Source of the DNA: Massilia sp. BSC265
Lineage (GTDB): Bacteria; Pseudomonadota; Gammaproteobacteria; Burkholderiales; Burkholderiaceae_D
NCBI RefSeq assembly: GCF_000740675.1
Contig: NZ_JPXI01000033.1
Span: 558,001-622,000, forward strand
Direction of reading: 5' to 3'
DNA length: 64,000 nt
Shown here: positions 7,847 to 17,292 of the stretch, in pieces
How the letters are laid out: each line of letters opens with the position of its first letter
Position numbering within the stretch: the first letter of the stretch is position 1
Notes under the pieces: generated by a model
The model's database searches: none
What the model was told of the DNA's origin: nothing
The model's input: the letters and a program-made list of their open reading frames with translations, nothing else
Position numbers and translations under genes: made by a program

Positions 7847-10231
7847 TCAATCCGGCAGGCGTGTATCCTTGGCCACCATCTCCTGCAGCGTCACGCGCGG
7901 CAACGCCGGACTGAAGTAATACCCCTGCATCTGGTCGCAGTCGTGCTCGCGCAGGAAGGCGATCTGCTCGCGCGTCTCGACGCCTTCGGCGATCACCTTG
8001 AGCTTGAGGTTGTGGCCGAGCGCGATGATGGCGCGCGTGATCACGAGGTGGCCGTCGTGGCCGACGTCGCCCAGGAAGGAGCGGTCGATCTTGATGTAAT
8101 CGACGGGGAATTTCTGCAGGTGGCTCAGGCTCGAGTAGCCGGTGCCGAAATCGTCGATCGACAGGCGCACGCCGATCGCCTTGAGCTGGGCCAGCGCCTC
8201 CAGTGCTTCTTCCGGACGGTCCATCAGCTGGCTTTCGGTGACCTCGAGCTCGAGCTTGGCCGGATCGATGCCGTGGCGACGCAGGGTTGCGCCGAGGCGG
8301 TCGGCGAACTGGCGCTGGCGCAGCTGGCGCGCCGACAGGTTGACCGCGATGACGAAGTCCGTCAAGCCGAGTGCTGCCATTGCCTTGAGCGCGCTGCAGG
8401 CCTCGTCGATGACCCATTCTCCCAGCGGCACGATCAGGCCGGTTTCCTCGGCCACCGGGATGAAGCGGTCGGGCGGAATCATCCCGTCGACCGGATGGCG
8501 CCAGCGCACCAGGGCCTCGGCCCCCACCACCTTGCCGCTGCGCAGGTCGACCTTCGGCTGGTAGTCGAGGACCATTTCGTGCTCGCGGATCGCGCGGCTC
8601 AGGTTCGCCTCCAGCATCAGGTGCTCGTGCACGACCTGGTTCAGCTCGGTGGAATAGAACTGGAAGTTGTTCTTGCCGAGGGTCTTGGCGTGGTACATGG
8701 CGGCGTCGGCCGCGCGCATCATCTTCTCGGGACTGTCGCCGTCCTCGGGGAACAGGCTGACGCCGATGCTGGCGCCCGGCAGGATGTCCTGGTCCTTCAC
8801 GCGGACCGGCGCCATCACGCTGCGGCGGATGCGCTCGATCAGTTCCGCGACCTGCTCGTGGCTGGCCGGATTGCAGATGACGAGGACGAATTCGTCACCG
8901 CCCATGCGCGCGATGGTGTCGTCTTCGCGCATGCTCTCGCGCAGGCGCAAGGCGACTTCGCGCAGCACCGTATCGCCGGCGTCATGGCCGAAGTTGTCGT
9001 TGATGTGCTTGAAGTTGTCGAGGTCGAGGAAGGCCAGCGCGACCATGAAGCCGTCGCGCTGCGCCCAGTCGATGGCCTGGCGCAGGCGGTCCTGCAGCAG
9101 GGTGCGGTTGGCCAGGCCGGTGAGCGGGTCGTGGTGGGCCAGGTGGTGCAGGCGGCGCTCGTAGTGGCGGGCCTCGGTGATATCGTTGATGACCCCGACG
9201 AAATGCGTGATCTCGCCGTCGCCGTTGGACACCGGGTCGATGCGCAGGTCGTTCCAGAACACCTCGCCGTTCTTGCGCGTGTTGCGCAGGACCGCGCGCA
9301 CGCTTTCCTTGCGCTTGAGCGCGTCGCGGACCCGGCTGCGCTCGTCTTCGTCGCAACCCGGGATGGCCATGAAGCGCGGATCGAGGCCTTTGATCTCGGC
9401 CAGCGTGTAGCCGGTGATGCATTCGAAGGCCGGGTTGACGTATTCGATGCGGTGCTCGCCCTCCTCGCAATGGGTGATGACGATGGCGTTCAGGCTCGAG
9501 TAGATGGCGCGCTCGCGTACCCGCAGGCCGAGTTCGGCCTGCTTGCGGGCCGTGATGTCCATGCCGGTGCCGAACACGACCGGTACATTGCCCAGGTGGG
9601 CGAGCGAGCAGCGGAACAGGTAGGGCTTGCGCTTGCCGTGCTTGCCGACCAGTTCCGCCTCGTGCGTGGAGCCGCCGCCTTCGAAGGCATTGAGGATCTT
9701 GTCGACGATGAAGGGCCGTTCCTTTTCGTCGAAGAAGTACTTGACGTTGGAGGTGGGCAGCTCCTCGGCATCCATCTCGAGCGCGTCTTCCAGCAGGCGG
9801 TTCCACAGCAGCAGGTGGCCGCTCCGGTCGATCACGTAGAACACGGTGGGCAGCGCCTCGAGGATGTCGGCCACCGGCAGGTCCTGGATCAGGGCGTAGC
9901 GCGCCGGGAACTGGCCGCTGCGCGGAATCAGGATGACGCTGAAGGTGCCGGCCGCCTCGGTGTCGAAGGACTGCGGCGCCACCGTGATGCGCACCGGCAG
10001 GCGCCGGCCGTCGGCGGTCTTGAGCACCCCTTCGTTCTCGGCGTCGGCGCGTGCCGCCATGCGGGGCTTCGCGCCCGGCGGGTCATCGAACTCGACGATG
10101 CGCTCGAGGGTCAGGCCCTGGATCTCGCCGGCGCCATAGCCGGCCAGTTTTTCGCAGGCCTTGTTCCAGCTCGTGACGGTGCCTGCCGCATCGACGACGA
10201 ACACGGCAAGGGGCAGGGGCGACAGGTTCAA
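7847..10231 (-). CDS. PAS-GGDEF-EAL cyclic-di-GMP turnover protein
   Basis: 794 residues, no membrane segment. Three PAS domains (about 1-105, 115-235, 240-355) are followed by a GGDEF domain (about 360-525) and an EAL domain (about 535-790). The cyclase motif GGDEF is intact and is preceded by an RxxD inhibitory site (REDD, five residues ahead). The phosphodiesterase motifs EALVRW, NLSARQ, ELEVTES, DDFGTGYSSL, IKIDRSF and AEGVET are also intact. It can in principle both make and break c-di-GMP, as set by its PAS sensors. The start is a TTG, supported by AGGAGGAG immediately upstream. Confidence 0.93.
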   Translation of the reverse strand: MNLSPLPLAVFVVDAAGTVTSWNKACEKLAGYGAGEIQGLTLERIVEFDDPPGAKPRMAARADAENEGVLKTADGRRLPVRITVAPQSFDTEAAGTFSVILIPRSGQFPARYALIQDLPVADILEALPTVFYVIDRSGHLLLWNRLLEDALEMDAEELPTSNVKYFFDEKERPFIVDKILNAFEGGGSTHEAELVGKHGKRKPYLFRCSLAHLGNVPVVFGTGMDITARKQAELGLRVRERAIYSSLNAIVITHCEEGEHRIEYVNPAFECITGYTLAEIKGLDPRFMAIPGCDEDERSRVRDALKRKESVRAVLRNTRKNGEVFWNDLRIDPVSNGDGEITHFVGVINDITEARHYERRLHHLAHHDPLTGLANRTLLQDRLRQAIDWAQRDGFMVALAFLDLDNFKHINDNFGHDAGDTVLREVALRLRESMREDDTIARMGGDEFVLVICNPASHEQVAELIERIRRSVMAPVRVKDQDILPGASIGVSLFPEDGDSPEKMMRAADAAMYHAKTLGKNNFQFYSTELNQVVHEHLMLEANLSRAIREHEMVLDYQPKVDLRSGKVVGAEALVRWRHPVDGMIPPDRFIPVAEETGLIVPLGEWVIDEACSALKAMAALGLTDFVIAVNLSARQLRQRQFADRLGATLRRHGIDPAKLELEVTESQLMDRPEEALEALAQLKAIGVRLSIDDFGTGYSSLSHLQKFPVDYIKIDRSFLGDVGHDGHLVITRAIIALGHNLKLKVIAEGVETREQIAFLREHDCDQMQGYYFSPALPRVTLQEMVAKDTRLPD

Positions 10232-10417
10232 AGCTCCTCCTGGATGGCCGCGCTTCGTGCACGCGGCATGCAGTGAACAGACGTAAATACATGATAGCGC
10301 AGCAATCAGCCGGAGGGCCGCACGCCAGCGCTATGTCGTGCGGCAAGTCTGATCCGGCAGTCCCTGCCCTTCCCTTACAATGCACGATGTGGCCGGCGGC
10401 CGCGGCAAAGGAAAACA

Positions 10418-10813
10418 ATGGCAGTCATCGATCCGGCGGAAGTCGAATTCAGCGCGATCCGGGCCCAGGGCCCGGGCGGACAGAACGTGAACAAGGTCTC
10501 GTGTGCGGTGCACGCGCGCTTCGACGTGGCCGCCTCGTCACTGCCGCCGGCGGTCAAGGAGCGCCTGCTGGCGCTGCGCGACGCCCGCATCACGCAGGAC
10601 GGCGTGATCGTCCTCAAGGCGCAGGCTTCGCGCAGCCTCGAGCAGAACAAGCTGGATGCGCTGCAGCGCCTGCAGGCGCTGGTCGACCAGGCCTCCACCG
10701 TCCCCGAGATACGCCGCCCTACCCGGCCGACGCGCGGATCGCAGCTGCGGCGGCTCGACGCCAAGGCGCGCAGCGGGCGGGTCAAGGCCTTGCGCGGCAA
10801 GGTCAGCGAATAG
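10418..10813 (+). CDS. arfB: Alternative ribosome-rescue factor ArfB (YaeJ)
   Basis: 131 residues. The catalytic loop AQGPGGQNVNKVS holds the GGQ tripeptide that triggers peptidyl-tRNA hydrolysis in class-I release factors, and the C-terminus is the basic, Arg/Lys-rich tail that enters the mRNA channel of stalled ribosomes. The codon-recognition domains of RF1/RF2 are absent, so it is ArfB rather than a release factor. AAAGGAAA stands before the ATG. A TACAAT box at 10376 could be its -10. It is transcribed away from the GGDEF-EAL gene. Confidence 0.93.
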   Translation: MAVIDPAEVEFSAIRAQGPGGQNVNKVSCAVHARFDVAASSLPPAVKERLLALRDARITQDGVIVLKAQASRSLEQNKLDALQRLQALVDQASTVPEIRRPTRPTRGSQLRRLDAKARSGRVKALRGKVSE

Positions 10814-10816
10814 GTC

Positions 10817-11038
10817 CTAGGCGGCTGTGCCGGGCCCCGCGTTGCGGATCATTGTGGCCACGTTCTGCAGCTCGCGCACCACGCCGAGGACGGTGGGTTC
10901 GAAGCGTTCGAACATGTACTGGGTCGCAGCCTCGGCCGTCAAGCCTTCGGGCGTCTCGTGCACCAGGCGCTTCATCGCCAGTTCGCGCACATGGTAGGCA
11001 AACAGCAGTTCGCTGTAATCCATCTCTTTCGTGTCCAT
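10817..11038 (-). CDS. Small hypothetical protein, 73 residues
   Basis: Acidic to neutral, predicted mostly helical, no membrane segment, no motif that I recognise. The start MDTKEMDYSELLF is chosen because GAGGAAAC lies directly upstream; upstream in-frame sequence has the base pattern of non-coding DNA. It is convergent with arfB (3 bp between stops) and divergent from the GNAT gene. The clean start and codon bias support a real gene, function unknown. Confidence 0.6.
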   Translation of the reverse strand: MDTKEMDYSELLFAYHVRELAMKRLVHETPEGLTAEAATQYMFERFEPTVLGVVRELQNVATMIRNAGPGTAA

Positions 11039-11148
11039 CGTTTCCTCGTCCGGTTGCTGAAGGTTCTCGGCCCGCGACAATACCATGCCGCTGCCGGCAC
11101 TAGCGGACGGCGCTATCATTCGCTGTCGACAACGAGAGGATGAACACC

Positions 11149-11868
11149 ATGTCCCTGTCCCCTGCCCTGCATGCCAGCCTCGACCGGCCGGTCTGGTCGG
11201 CCCTCGAAGGTGGTCACCGTCACCTGGCCGTCGGCGGGCCGCTGGCGAAGCGCTATCCGCGCGAGATCGGTCCCTTCGCGGCAGTCGCCGGCGACACACT
11301 CGGCGGCGACCGTTGCGCAGCCTGGAAGGCGCTGGCGGCGCTGCTGCTGCCCGGCGAGGCGGCCATGCTGGTCACGCTTGATGCGCCCCCCCAGTCGCCT
11401 GCGCAGCTGTCCGGACTGACGCTGACGCCGCTCGACCCGGTCCTGCAGATGGTGGCCACGCGCGCACCGGCACCTGGCACGCTGCCGTTCGCGGTGCTGG
11501 GCGAGGCGGATGCCGGCGCCATGCGTGCGCTGGCCGGGCTGACCAATCCGGGGCCGTTCGCGCAGCGCACCCACGAGCTGGGCGAATTCCTCGGCATCCG
11601 CGAAGGCGGCCGGCTGGCGGCGATGACGGGGGAACGGATGCGCCCGCATGGCGCGGTCGAGGTGAGCGCGGTGTGCGTCCATCCCGAGCACCGCGGCAAG
11701 GCGTATGCCCGCCACTTGCTGGCCGAGCGCACGCGCCGCATCCTGGCGCAGGGTCACCAGCCCTTCCTGCATGTCTATCCCAGCAACACGGGAGCCATCG
11801 CCCTCTACGAATCGCTGGGTTATGTGGTGCGCCGCCAGCTGCACCTGACACGTGTCATGCTGGCCTGA
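11149..11868 (+). CDS. GNAT-family N-acetyltransferase (FR47-like)
   Basis: 239 residues from the second ATG, which has AGAGG at proper distance; the ATG at 11140 lies right on that site. The C-terminal half (about 130-239) has the acetyl-CoA-binding motif VCVHPEHRGKAYARHLL and a closing NTGAIALYESLGY stretch typical of FR47-type acetyltransferases. The N-terminal half is degenerate. The substrate is unknown. Its 3' end forms half of a long inverted repeat shared with the convergent receiver-domain gene. Confidence 0.82.
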   Translation: MSLSPALHASLDRPVWSALEGGHRHLAVGGPLAKRYPREIGPFAAVAGDTLGGDRCAAWKALAALLLPGEAAMLVTLDAPPQSPAQLSGLTLTPLDPVLQMVATRAPAPGTLPFAVLGEADAGAMRALAGLTNPGPFAQRTHELGEFLGIREGGRLAAMTGERMRPHGAVEVSAVCVHPEHRGKAYARHLLAERTRRILAQGHQPFLHVYPSNTGAIALYESLGYVVRRQLHLTRVMLA

Positions 11869-11880
11869 CGCGTGTCAGGT
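11843..11880. terminator. Long hairpin across two convergent gene ends
   Basis: ACCTGACACGTGTCA (11843) and TGACGCGTGTCAGGT (11866) form a 15 bp stem with one mismatch and an 8 nt loop. It includes the stop of the GNAT gene and the last codons of the receiver gene. There is no T tract, so if it terminates transcription it is not a classic intrinsic terminator. Confidence 0.5.
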
Positions 11881-12315
11881 ACGCAACAGCCGGAGGAGCT
11901 GGTCGATCCGGTAGGGTTTGGCAATGAAGAGCTGCTTGAGCGGCTGCCCATTGAACATGGACGGCGCCATGTAGCCGGACGCCAGGATGATCTTGACCGC
12001 CGGGTAGCTGCTGGTGATCCGCTCGGCCAGTTCGAGTCCATTCATGCCCGGCATCATGACGTCGGAAATGACGGCGTCGATGTCGGGGTGGGTCGCCAGC
12101 ATGTCGAGGGCTGCGGCGCCCGAATAGGCAACGATGGCGTCCATGCCGTGGGCCGACAACAACATCTCGGCCAGGTCCGCGACATCGGCCTCGTCGTCGA
12201 CGACCAATACCTTGCGCACCCCTCCCACCTGTGCCCGCGCATCCTGCCCGCCCGCCTGCATACTGCCGGACGGAAATCCAGGCGGCCCCTTGTCACTGCA
12301 CCAGCGGCTGTTCAT
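11875..12315 (-). CDS. Stand-alone response-regulator receiver domain
   Basis: About 146 residues from the ATG at 12315; a GTG at 12327 or an internal start are also possible, since the first 30 residues lie outside the domain and no good ribosome site is seen. The receiver fold is complete: KVLVVDDEADVADL, phosphate acceptor D in VISDVMMPGMNG, and K in IAKPYR. No output domain and no kinase gene is adjacent, so it must act through protein contacts or within a phosphorelay encoded elsewhere. It is convergent with the GNAT gene. Confidence 0.8.
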   Translation of the reverse strand: MNSRWCSDKGPPGFPSGSMQAGGQDARAQVGGVRKVLVVDDEADVADLAEMLLSAHGMDAIVAYSGAAALDMLATHPDIDAVISDVMMPGMNGLELAERITSSYPAVKIILASGYMAPSMFNGQPLKQLFIAKPYRIDQLLRLLRT

Positions 12316-12558
12316 CAAGCCGGACACTCAGCCTCCATGGAGTGGAATTGTTAGTCGCAAACGCAGCCGGAGAGGCCGCGCGTGCCGCCAGTATCGCCCA
12401 AGCGCGCCAAAAGAAGCGCCCGGTTAGCGCTGCACGCCGCCCTCGGACTGCCTGGAAAATTCCTTTTCCCCGTCTTCGCCTGCCGGTCCAGAACGGCAGC
12501 GCGCCGCAACTGCCGCTGCGCAGCGCCTGCTCGGCCGCCCTTGTCGCTCGCAGTCACC

Positions 12559-13275
12559 TCATAGTTTCTCGATCTGACGGTTGATGGCTTTCAGCGCTTT
12601 TTCATGACGTTCGCTGTAACGGTCCGTCAGGTAGTCAGCCCGTCCACGCATCAGCAGCGTGACCTTGAACAGCTCCTCCATCACGTCGACCACGCGATCG
12701 TAGTAGGCAGACGGACGCATACGGCCATCATCGTCGAACTCCTTGTAGGCCATCGGAACCGAGGACTGGTTCGGAATCGTGAACATGCGCATCCACCGGC
12801 CCAGGAGGCGCAAGGTGTTCACGACATTGAACGACTGCGACCCGCCGCACACCTGCATCACTGCCAGTGTGCGGCCCTGGCTTGGACGTATCGCACCCAT
12901 CTCCAGCGGAATCCAGTCGATCTGGTTCTTCATCACGGCCGTGACCGCGCCATGCCGCTCCGGGCTGCACCACACCTGGCCTTCCGACCACAGGCACAAC
13001 TCGCGCAGCTCGACCACCTTCGGGTGCGTCTCGGGCACGCTGCCGACCATGGGCAGATCCATGGGATCGAAGATCCTTACCTCGGCGCCGAAGTGTTCCA
13101 GGATACGGGCGGCCTCGTAGGTCAGGAAGCGGCTGAAGGAGCGCTCGCGCAGCGAACCATACAGCATGAGGATGCGCGGCGGATGGCTCATGTCGCCGGC
13201 TTGCGCGAGCTTCTCCAGCGTCGGCTGGTCCAGCAGTTCAGGGTTGATATTGGGGAGATTCGAGATCTTGTTCAT
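12559..13275 (-). CDS. arsH: Organoarsenical oxidase / NADPH-dependent FMN reductase ArsH
   Basis: 238 residues, flavodoxin-like fold. The FMN-phosphate loop [10 protein letters not shown], the [22 protein letters not shown] stretch and the VCGGSQSFN stretch are the ArsH hallmarks. ArsH oxidises trivalent methylated or aromatic arsenicals to less toxic pentavalent forms using NADPH. The start at 13275 has AAGGAA upstream and its ATG overlaps the TGA of the preceding arsC (ATGA), so it is translationally coupled and last in the leftward ars operon. Confidence 0.94.
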   Translation of the reverse strand: MNKISNLPNINPELLDQPTLEKLAQAGDMSHPPRILMLYGSLRERSFSRFLTYEAARILEHFGAEVRIFDPMDLPMVGSVPETHPKVVELRELCLWSEGQVWCSPERHGAVTAVMKNQIDWIPLEMGAIRPSQGRTLAVMQVCGGSQSFNVVNTLRLLGRWMRMFTIPNQSSVPMAYKEFDDDGRMRPSAYYDRVVDVMEELFKVTLLMRGRADYLTDRYSERHEKALKAINRQIEKL

Positions 13276-13694
13276 TTGATTCGCTTTCCTTCGGCGTCGA
13301 CGACAGGCTCGCCGTCTTCTTTTGTAAAGGCGCCCTGCTGCTGCGCCGGGAGGATGTCGAGCACGACTTCCGACGGACGGCACAGCCGCACACCGAGCGG
13401 CGTGACGACGAACGGGCGATTGATCAGGATCGGTTGGGCAAGCATTGCGTCGAGCAGCTGCTCGTCCGTCACGGCCGGGTGGTCCAGGCCGAGCTCGAGG
13501 AAAGGCGTATTTTTCTCCCGAATGGCGTCGCGCACGGACAGCCCGGCACGCTGGATCATGTCGACCAGGGTCGCGCGATCTGGCGGATTGCTCAGGTACT
13601 CGACAACGGTCGGTTCAATCCCGGCATTGCGAATCAGGCCGAGTGTATTGCGCGAAGTGCCGCATGCAGGGTGATGGAAAATCGTGACATCCAT
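13272..13694 (-). CDS. arsC: Glutaredoxin-dependent arsenate reductase ArsC
   Basis: 140 residues. The N-terminal [12 protein letters not shown] carries the catalytic cysteine (C11) of the E. coli R773-type enzyme, and [17 protein letters not shown] supplies the arginines that bind arsenate. It reduces As(V) to As(III) with glutathione and glutaredoxin, a different fold and electron donor from the three other ArsC proteins in this block. AAAAGGAG precedes the ATG. It sits 12 bp after arsB and overlaps arsH by 4 bp. Confidence 0.93.
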   Translation of the reverse strand: MDVTIFHHPACGTSRNTLGLIRNAGIEPTVVEYLSNPPDRATLVDMIQRAGLSVRDAIREKNTPFLELGLDHPAVTDEQLLDAMLAQPILINRPFVVTPLGVRLCRPSEVVLDILPAQQQGAFTKEDGEPVVDAEGKRIK

Positions 13695-13706
13695 GATGAC
13701 TCCTTT

Positions 13707-14987
<1,281 letters not shown>

Positions 14988-15020
14988 AGGATTCCTTTGA
15001 AGGGAGGTGGTTTCACCATG

Positions 15021-15045
15021 AAAAAGGCCGGGTACTTGCCCGGCC
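15021..15045 (-). terminator. Terminator-like hairpin between two ars genes
   Basis: On the minus strand GGCCGGG-CAAGTA-CCCGGCC followed by TTTTT, a textbook intrinsic terminator. It lies 18 bp after an arsC and 34 bp before arsB, within what otherwise looks like one operon. It may reduce expression of arsB-arsC-arsH relative to the upstream genes, or end a separate unit. Confidence 0.8.
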
Positions 15046-15063
15046 ATCATCAGACTGCCGCGT

Positions 15064-15543
15064 TCAGGCGCCGATATGCCCGATCCGGTCGAGCTCCGCC
15101 TTGAATCGGTCCCGGTCGCTTTTCAGCGTTTCCAGCGGCAGCGCGAGGAAAGCCTCGATCCGTGCACGCAGCGTGGCGTAGGCTTTTTCGAATGCGGTGT
15201 TGATGTCCTCTTCCGTGCCGACGACATGGCTCGGATCCTCTACGCCCCAGTGCGTACGGAGAACCGGGCCGAGATAGGCCGGGCAGGTTTCACCGGCTGC
15301 GCTTGCGCACACGGTCACGACCACGTCTGGCGTGACAGGCAGCTTGTCCCAGGATTTGCTGTGGTAGCCCTCGGTCGAGATGCCTTTGCTTGCCAGCAGG
15401 GCGAGCGCCTTGTCGTTCAGCTTGCCGGTCGGCTGGCTGCCGGCGCTGATCGCATGCCAGCCTGCAGGGGCCAGGTGGTTGAACACTGCTTCACTGATGA
15501 GCGAGCGGCAGGAGTTGCCAGTGCAGAGGAAAAGTACGTTCAC
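15064..15543 (-). CDS. arsC: Arsenate reductase, low-molecular-weight phosphatase type (thioredoxin-coupled)
   Basis: 159 residues. The P-loop CTGNSCRS has the nucleophile C7; a cysteine pair in [13 protein letters not shown] is placed as the redox relay of the S. aureus pI258 type enzyme, followed by the HWGVEDPS stretch. The second P-loop cysteine (NSC) is retained here but is serine in the two neighbouring paralogues. It reduces As(V), with thioredoxin expected as donor. It lies 26 bp after arsR on the same strand. Confidence 0.92.
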   Translation of the reverse strand: MNVLFLCTGNSCRSLISEAVFNHLAPAGWHAISAGSQPTGKLNDKALALLASKGISTEGYHSKSWDKLPVTPDVVVTVCASAAGETCPAYLGPVLRTHWGVEDPSHVVGTEEDINTAFEKAYATLRARIEAFLALPLETLKSDRDRFKAELDRIGHIGA

Positions 15544-15569
15544 GGAGAACCTTTGGTCAAAAAAGTGGA

Positions 15570-15914
15570 TCAGGTTGTGGCGCCGGCCACGGCGCTATCG
15601 CAGGAAGCATTGCTAACTGGCGTACAGGGATTGCCGCCACAGCAGTTATCGGTGAGAAAGCCCAGCAAGGCATTCATCGTGTCGAAATGTGCGGAATAGA
15701 TGATGAAACGCCCGTCCTGTCGCGGGACCACCAAGCCAGCGTGTGACAGCTCCTTGAGGTGGAAAGAGAGCGATGACGGCGGCACGCCGAGCGCCTCGGC
15801 GATCCTGGAGGCCGGCAGCCCGGCCGGGCCTGCCTGGACCAGCAGACGGTATGTGGCGAGCCGCGACTCTTGGGCCAATGCGGCCAAGGCTGCGATTGCC
15901 AGTTTGGTTTCCAT
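15570..15914 (-). CDS. arsR: ArsR-family arsenic-responsive repressor
   Basis: 114 residues from the ATG at 15914 (AAGGG upstream). A winged-helix domain with AEALGVPPSSLSFHLKELSHAGLV as recognition helix region is typical of ArsR/SmtB repressors. Cysteines that could bind As(III) are all in the C-terminal part (DNCCGGNPC and a further C), unlike the E. coli ArsR alpha-3 site. It sits among the arsC genes and an imperfect copy of the regional inverted repeat lies 24 bp before its start, suggesting autoregulation. Confidence 0.9.
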   Translation of the reverse strand: METKLAIAALAALAQESRLATYRLLVQAGPAGLPASRIAEALGVPPSSLSFHLKELSHAGLVVPRQDGRFIIYSAHFDTMNALLGFLTDNCCGGNPCTPVSNASCDSAVAGATT

Positions 15915-15937
15915 AACGCTCACCCTTTTGTTTGATA

Positions 15938-15955
15938 TTTCTAGTATATTCGAAT
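15938..15955. promoter_or_regulatory. Degenerate ArsR operator before arsR
   Basis: Minus-strand reading ATTCG-AATATACT-AGAAA matches the ATTCG-N8-CGAAT pattern of this region in one full arm and three of five bases of the other. Placed 24 bp upstream of the arsR start. Assigned by resemblance only. Confidence 0.4.
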
Positions 15956-16005
15956 TGAGATCATTGCGGCAAGTGCCTGGGTCCGCAGCCTGCTTGGGAA
16001 CTGCG

Positions 16006-16515
16006 TCATAACTTCTGCGCGGCGATGGCACGGACGGCTTCCCGGCGTACGGCATCGTCCTCCAGCCAGTCCAGGGGCAATGAAACGAACTGCTCGACGC
16101 GCTTTCTGATCTGTTCGAAGACTTGCCCGAAAGCTTCCTGCTTTTCCCGGTCGTTACCAGAAACTTGCGCCGGATCCGGGTAGCCCCAGTGCGCCGTCGT
16201 GGGATGCCCCGGCCAATGCGGGCACGCCTCTCCCGCTGCGCTGTCGCATACGGTGATGATGAAATCCATGGGCTTTGCGCCAGGTTGCGCAAATTCGAGC
16301 CAGCCCTTGCTGTGCATCAGCGCCACCGGGAAGCCTGAATCGAAGCGTCGTATTTGTTCGATTGCAAAAGGATTGACGACACCAGCCGGACGGCTCCCTG
16401 CGGAATATGCTTTGAACCGCCCCTTGCCCAGCACCGTCAACAGTGCTTCCGACATGATGCTGCGCGACGAATTGCCGGTGCAAAGGAAGAGAACGCTGTA
16501 GTCCTTGCCTGTCAT
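16006..16515 (-). CDS. arsC: Arsenate reductase paralogue, low-molecular-weight phosphatase type
   Basis: 169 residues. P-loop CTGNSSRSIMSEALL with nucleophile C12, then ITVCDSAAGEACPHWPGHPTTAHWGYPDP with the relay cysteines. Compared with the neighbour at 15064 it has the longer WPGHPTTAHW insert and NSSRS in the P-loop, the form common in Proteobacterial ars clusters. It is the second of a tandem pair (3 bp after the upstream paralogue), and 91 bp before arsR. Arsenate reduction is expected; a tyrosine-phosphatase role cannot be excluded. Confidence 0.9.
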   Translation of the reverse strand: MTGKDYSVLFLCTGNSSRSIMSEALLTVLGKGRFKAYSAGSRPAGVVNPFAIEQIRRFDSGFPVALMHSKGWLEFAQPGAKPMDFIITVCDSAAGEACPHWPGHPTTAHWGYPDPAQVSGNDREKQEAFGQVFEQIRKRVEQFVSLPLDWLEDDAVRREAVRAIAAQKL

Positions 16516-16518
16516 CGT

Positions 16519-17049
16519 TCAGCCGCCAAAGCGAGGGTTTTCAGGGCTTGCATCGGGGCGGGCGATCGCGCTTAGCTCTTCCTCGATCGCCATGCGCGAA
16601 AGCTTTTCAAACGGCAGCATCGCGAAGATATCCAAGCGGTTCTTGATCTCGCGGCACACCTTGCCGAACAGTTGCCGCTGCTCCTGCTCGCCGCCGACAA
16701 ATGTCGCGGGATCTTCGACACTCCAGTGGGCCGTGATGGGGTGTCCAGGCCAGCTTGGGCAGACTTCCCCGGCAGCCTTGTCACATACCGTGATCACGAA
16801 GTGCATGTGGGGTGCATCGGCAACGGCAAATTCATCCCAGCTCTTGCTGCGTAGGTCACGAGCAGGGAAGCGAAGGCGCTCGATGGCCTCCACTGCCAAG
16901 GGATGAACAGAACCGGTTGGATGGCTCCCGGCGCTGTACGCACGGAACCGGCCAGCACCGATCGCGTTGAGGATCGCCTCGGCAATGATGCTGCGCGACG
17001 AATTGCCGGTACAAAGGAAGAGCACATTGAATGTGTCGTGGTTGGTCAT
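16519..17049 (-). CDS. arsC: Arsenate reductase paralogue, low-molecular-weight phosphatase type
   Basis: 176 residues. P-loop CTGNSSRSIIAEAIL with nucleophile C13 and relay pair in ITVCDKAAGEVCPSWPGHPITAHWS. It is close in sequence to the next gene, so the two are products of a tandem duplication that has diverged. First gene of the leftward operon; an operator-like repeat (17085) lies 36 bp before the start and the rightward ars genes are divergent. Confidence 0.9.
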   Translation of the reverse strand: MTNHDTFNVLFLCTGNSSRSIIAEAILNAIGAGRFRAYSAGSHPTGSVHPLAVEAIERLRFPARDLRSKSWDEFAVADAPHMHFVITVCDKAAGEVCPSWPGHPITAHWSVEDPATFVGGEQEQRQLFGKVCREIKNRLDIFAMLPFEKLSRMAIEEELSAIARPDASPENPRFGG

Positions 17050-17084
17050 CGAGGCCTCCAGCCAAGCGGGTTATTCATACGACT

Positions 17085-17102
17085 ATTCGAAATATATCGA
17101 AG
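17085..17102. promoter_or_regulatory. Probable ArsR operator, leftward side
   Basis: ATTCG-AAATATAT-CGAAG: one mismatch from a perfect ATTCG-N8-CGAAT repeat. It lies 36 bp before the first leftward arsC, where a promoter would be expected. Confidence 0.55.
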
Positions 17103-17106
17103 TTTC

Positions 17107-17136
17107 TTGACCGTTTGATGACATACGAGGTATTCT
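17107..17136 (+). promoter_or_regulatory. Promoter of the rightward ars genes
   Basis: TTGACC, 18 bp spacer, TATTCT. The predicted transcription start falls inside the operator at 17139, so a bound ArsR would block initiation. Confidence 0.6.
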
Positions 17137-17138
17137 AT

Positions 17139-17156
17139 ATTCGTCGAACAACGAAT
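17139..17156. promoter_or_regulatory. ArsR operator (perfect arms)
   Basis: ATTCG-TCGAACAA-CGAAT, perfect 5 bp arms with an 8 bp spacer, placed 2 bp after the -10 box of the rightward promoter. Confidence 0.65.
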
Positions 17157-17228
17157 AGAGGGCAGGTCGGTTCCCGCATTGGCGAGTTCCGCCAGTCTCA
17201 CGCATGCATGCCTGATCGGTATTCACAT

Positions 17229-17246
17229 ATTCGTCGTTTCACGAAT
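17229..17246. promoter_or_regulatory. Second ArsR operator in the rightward leader
   Basis: ATTCG-TCGTTTCA-CGAAT, identical arms to the site at 17139 and the first three spacer bases also shared. It is 46 bp before the flavoprotein start, 90 bp from the first operator (centre to centre), about 8.6 helical turns. Confidence 0.6.
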
Positions 17247-17292
17247 AACGAACCTGGAACGATTTGACCGGCTGACTACTAAGGAGAGCAAC

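Noticed and set aside
12316-12558. Island border sequence (att site or tRNA end) left of arsH
   Set aside because: I looked for a tRNA end, a direct repeat shared with 20320-20492 and an integrase; none is visible.
14988-15050. Longer ArsB start at 15050
   Set aside because: The extra codons are the terminator hairpin and leader; a GTG with a good ribosome site at 14987 gives the normal ArsB length.
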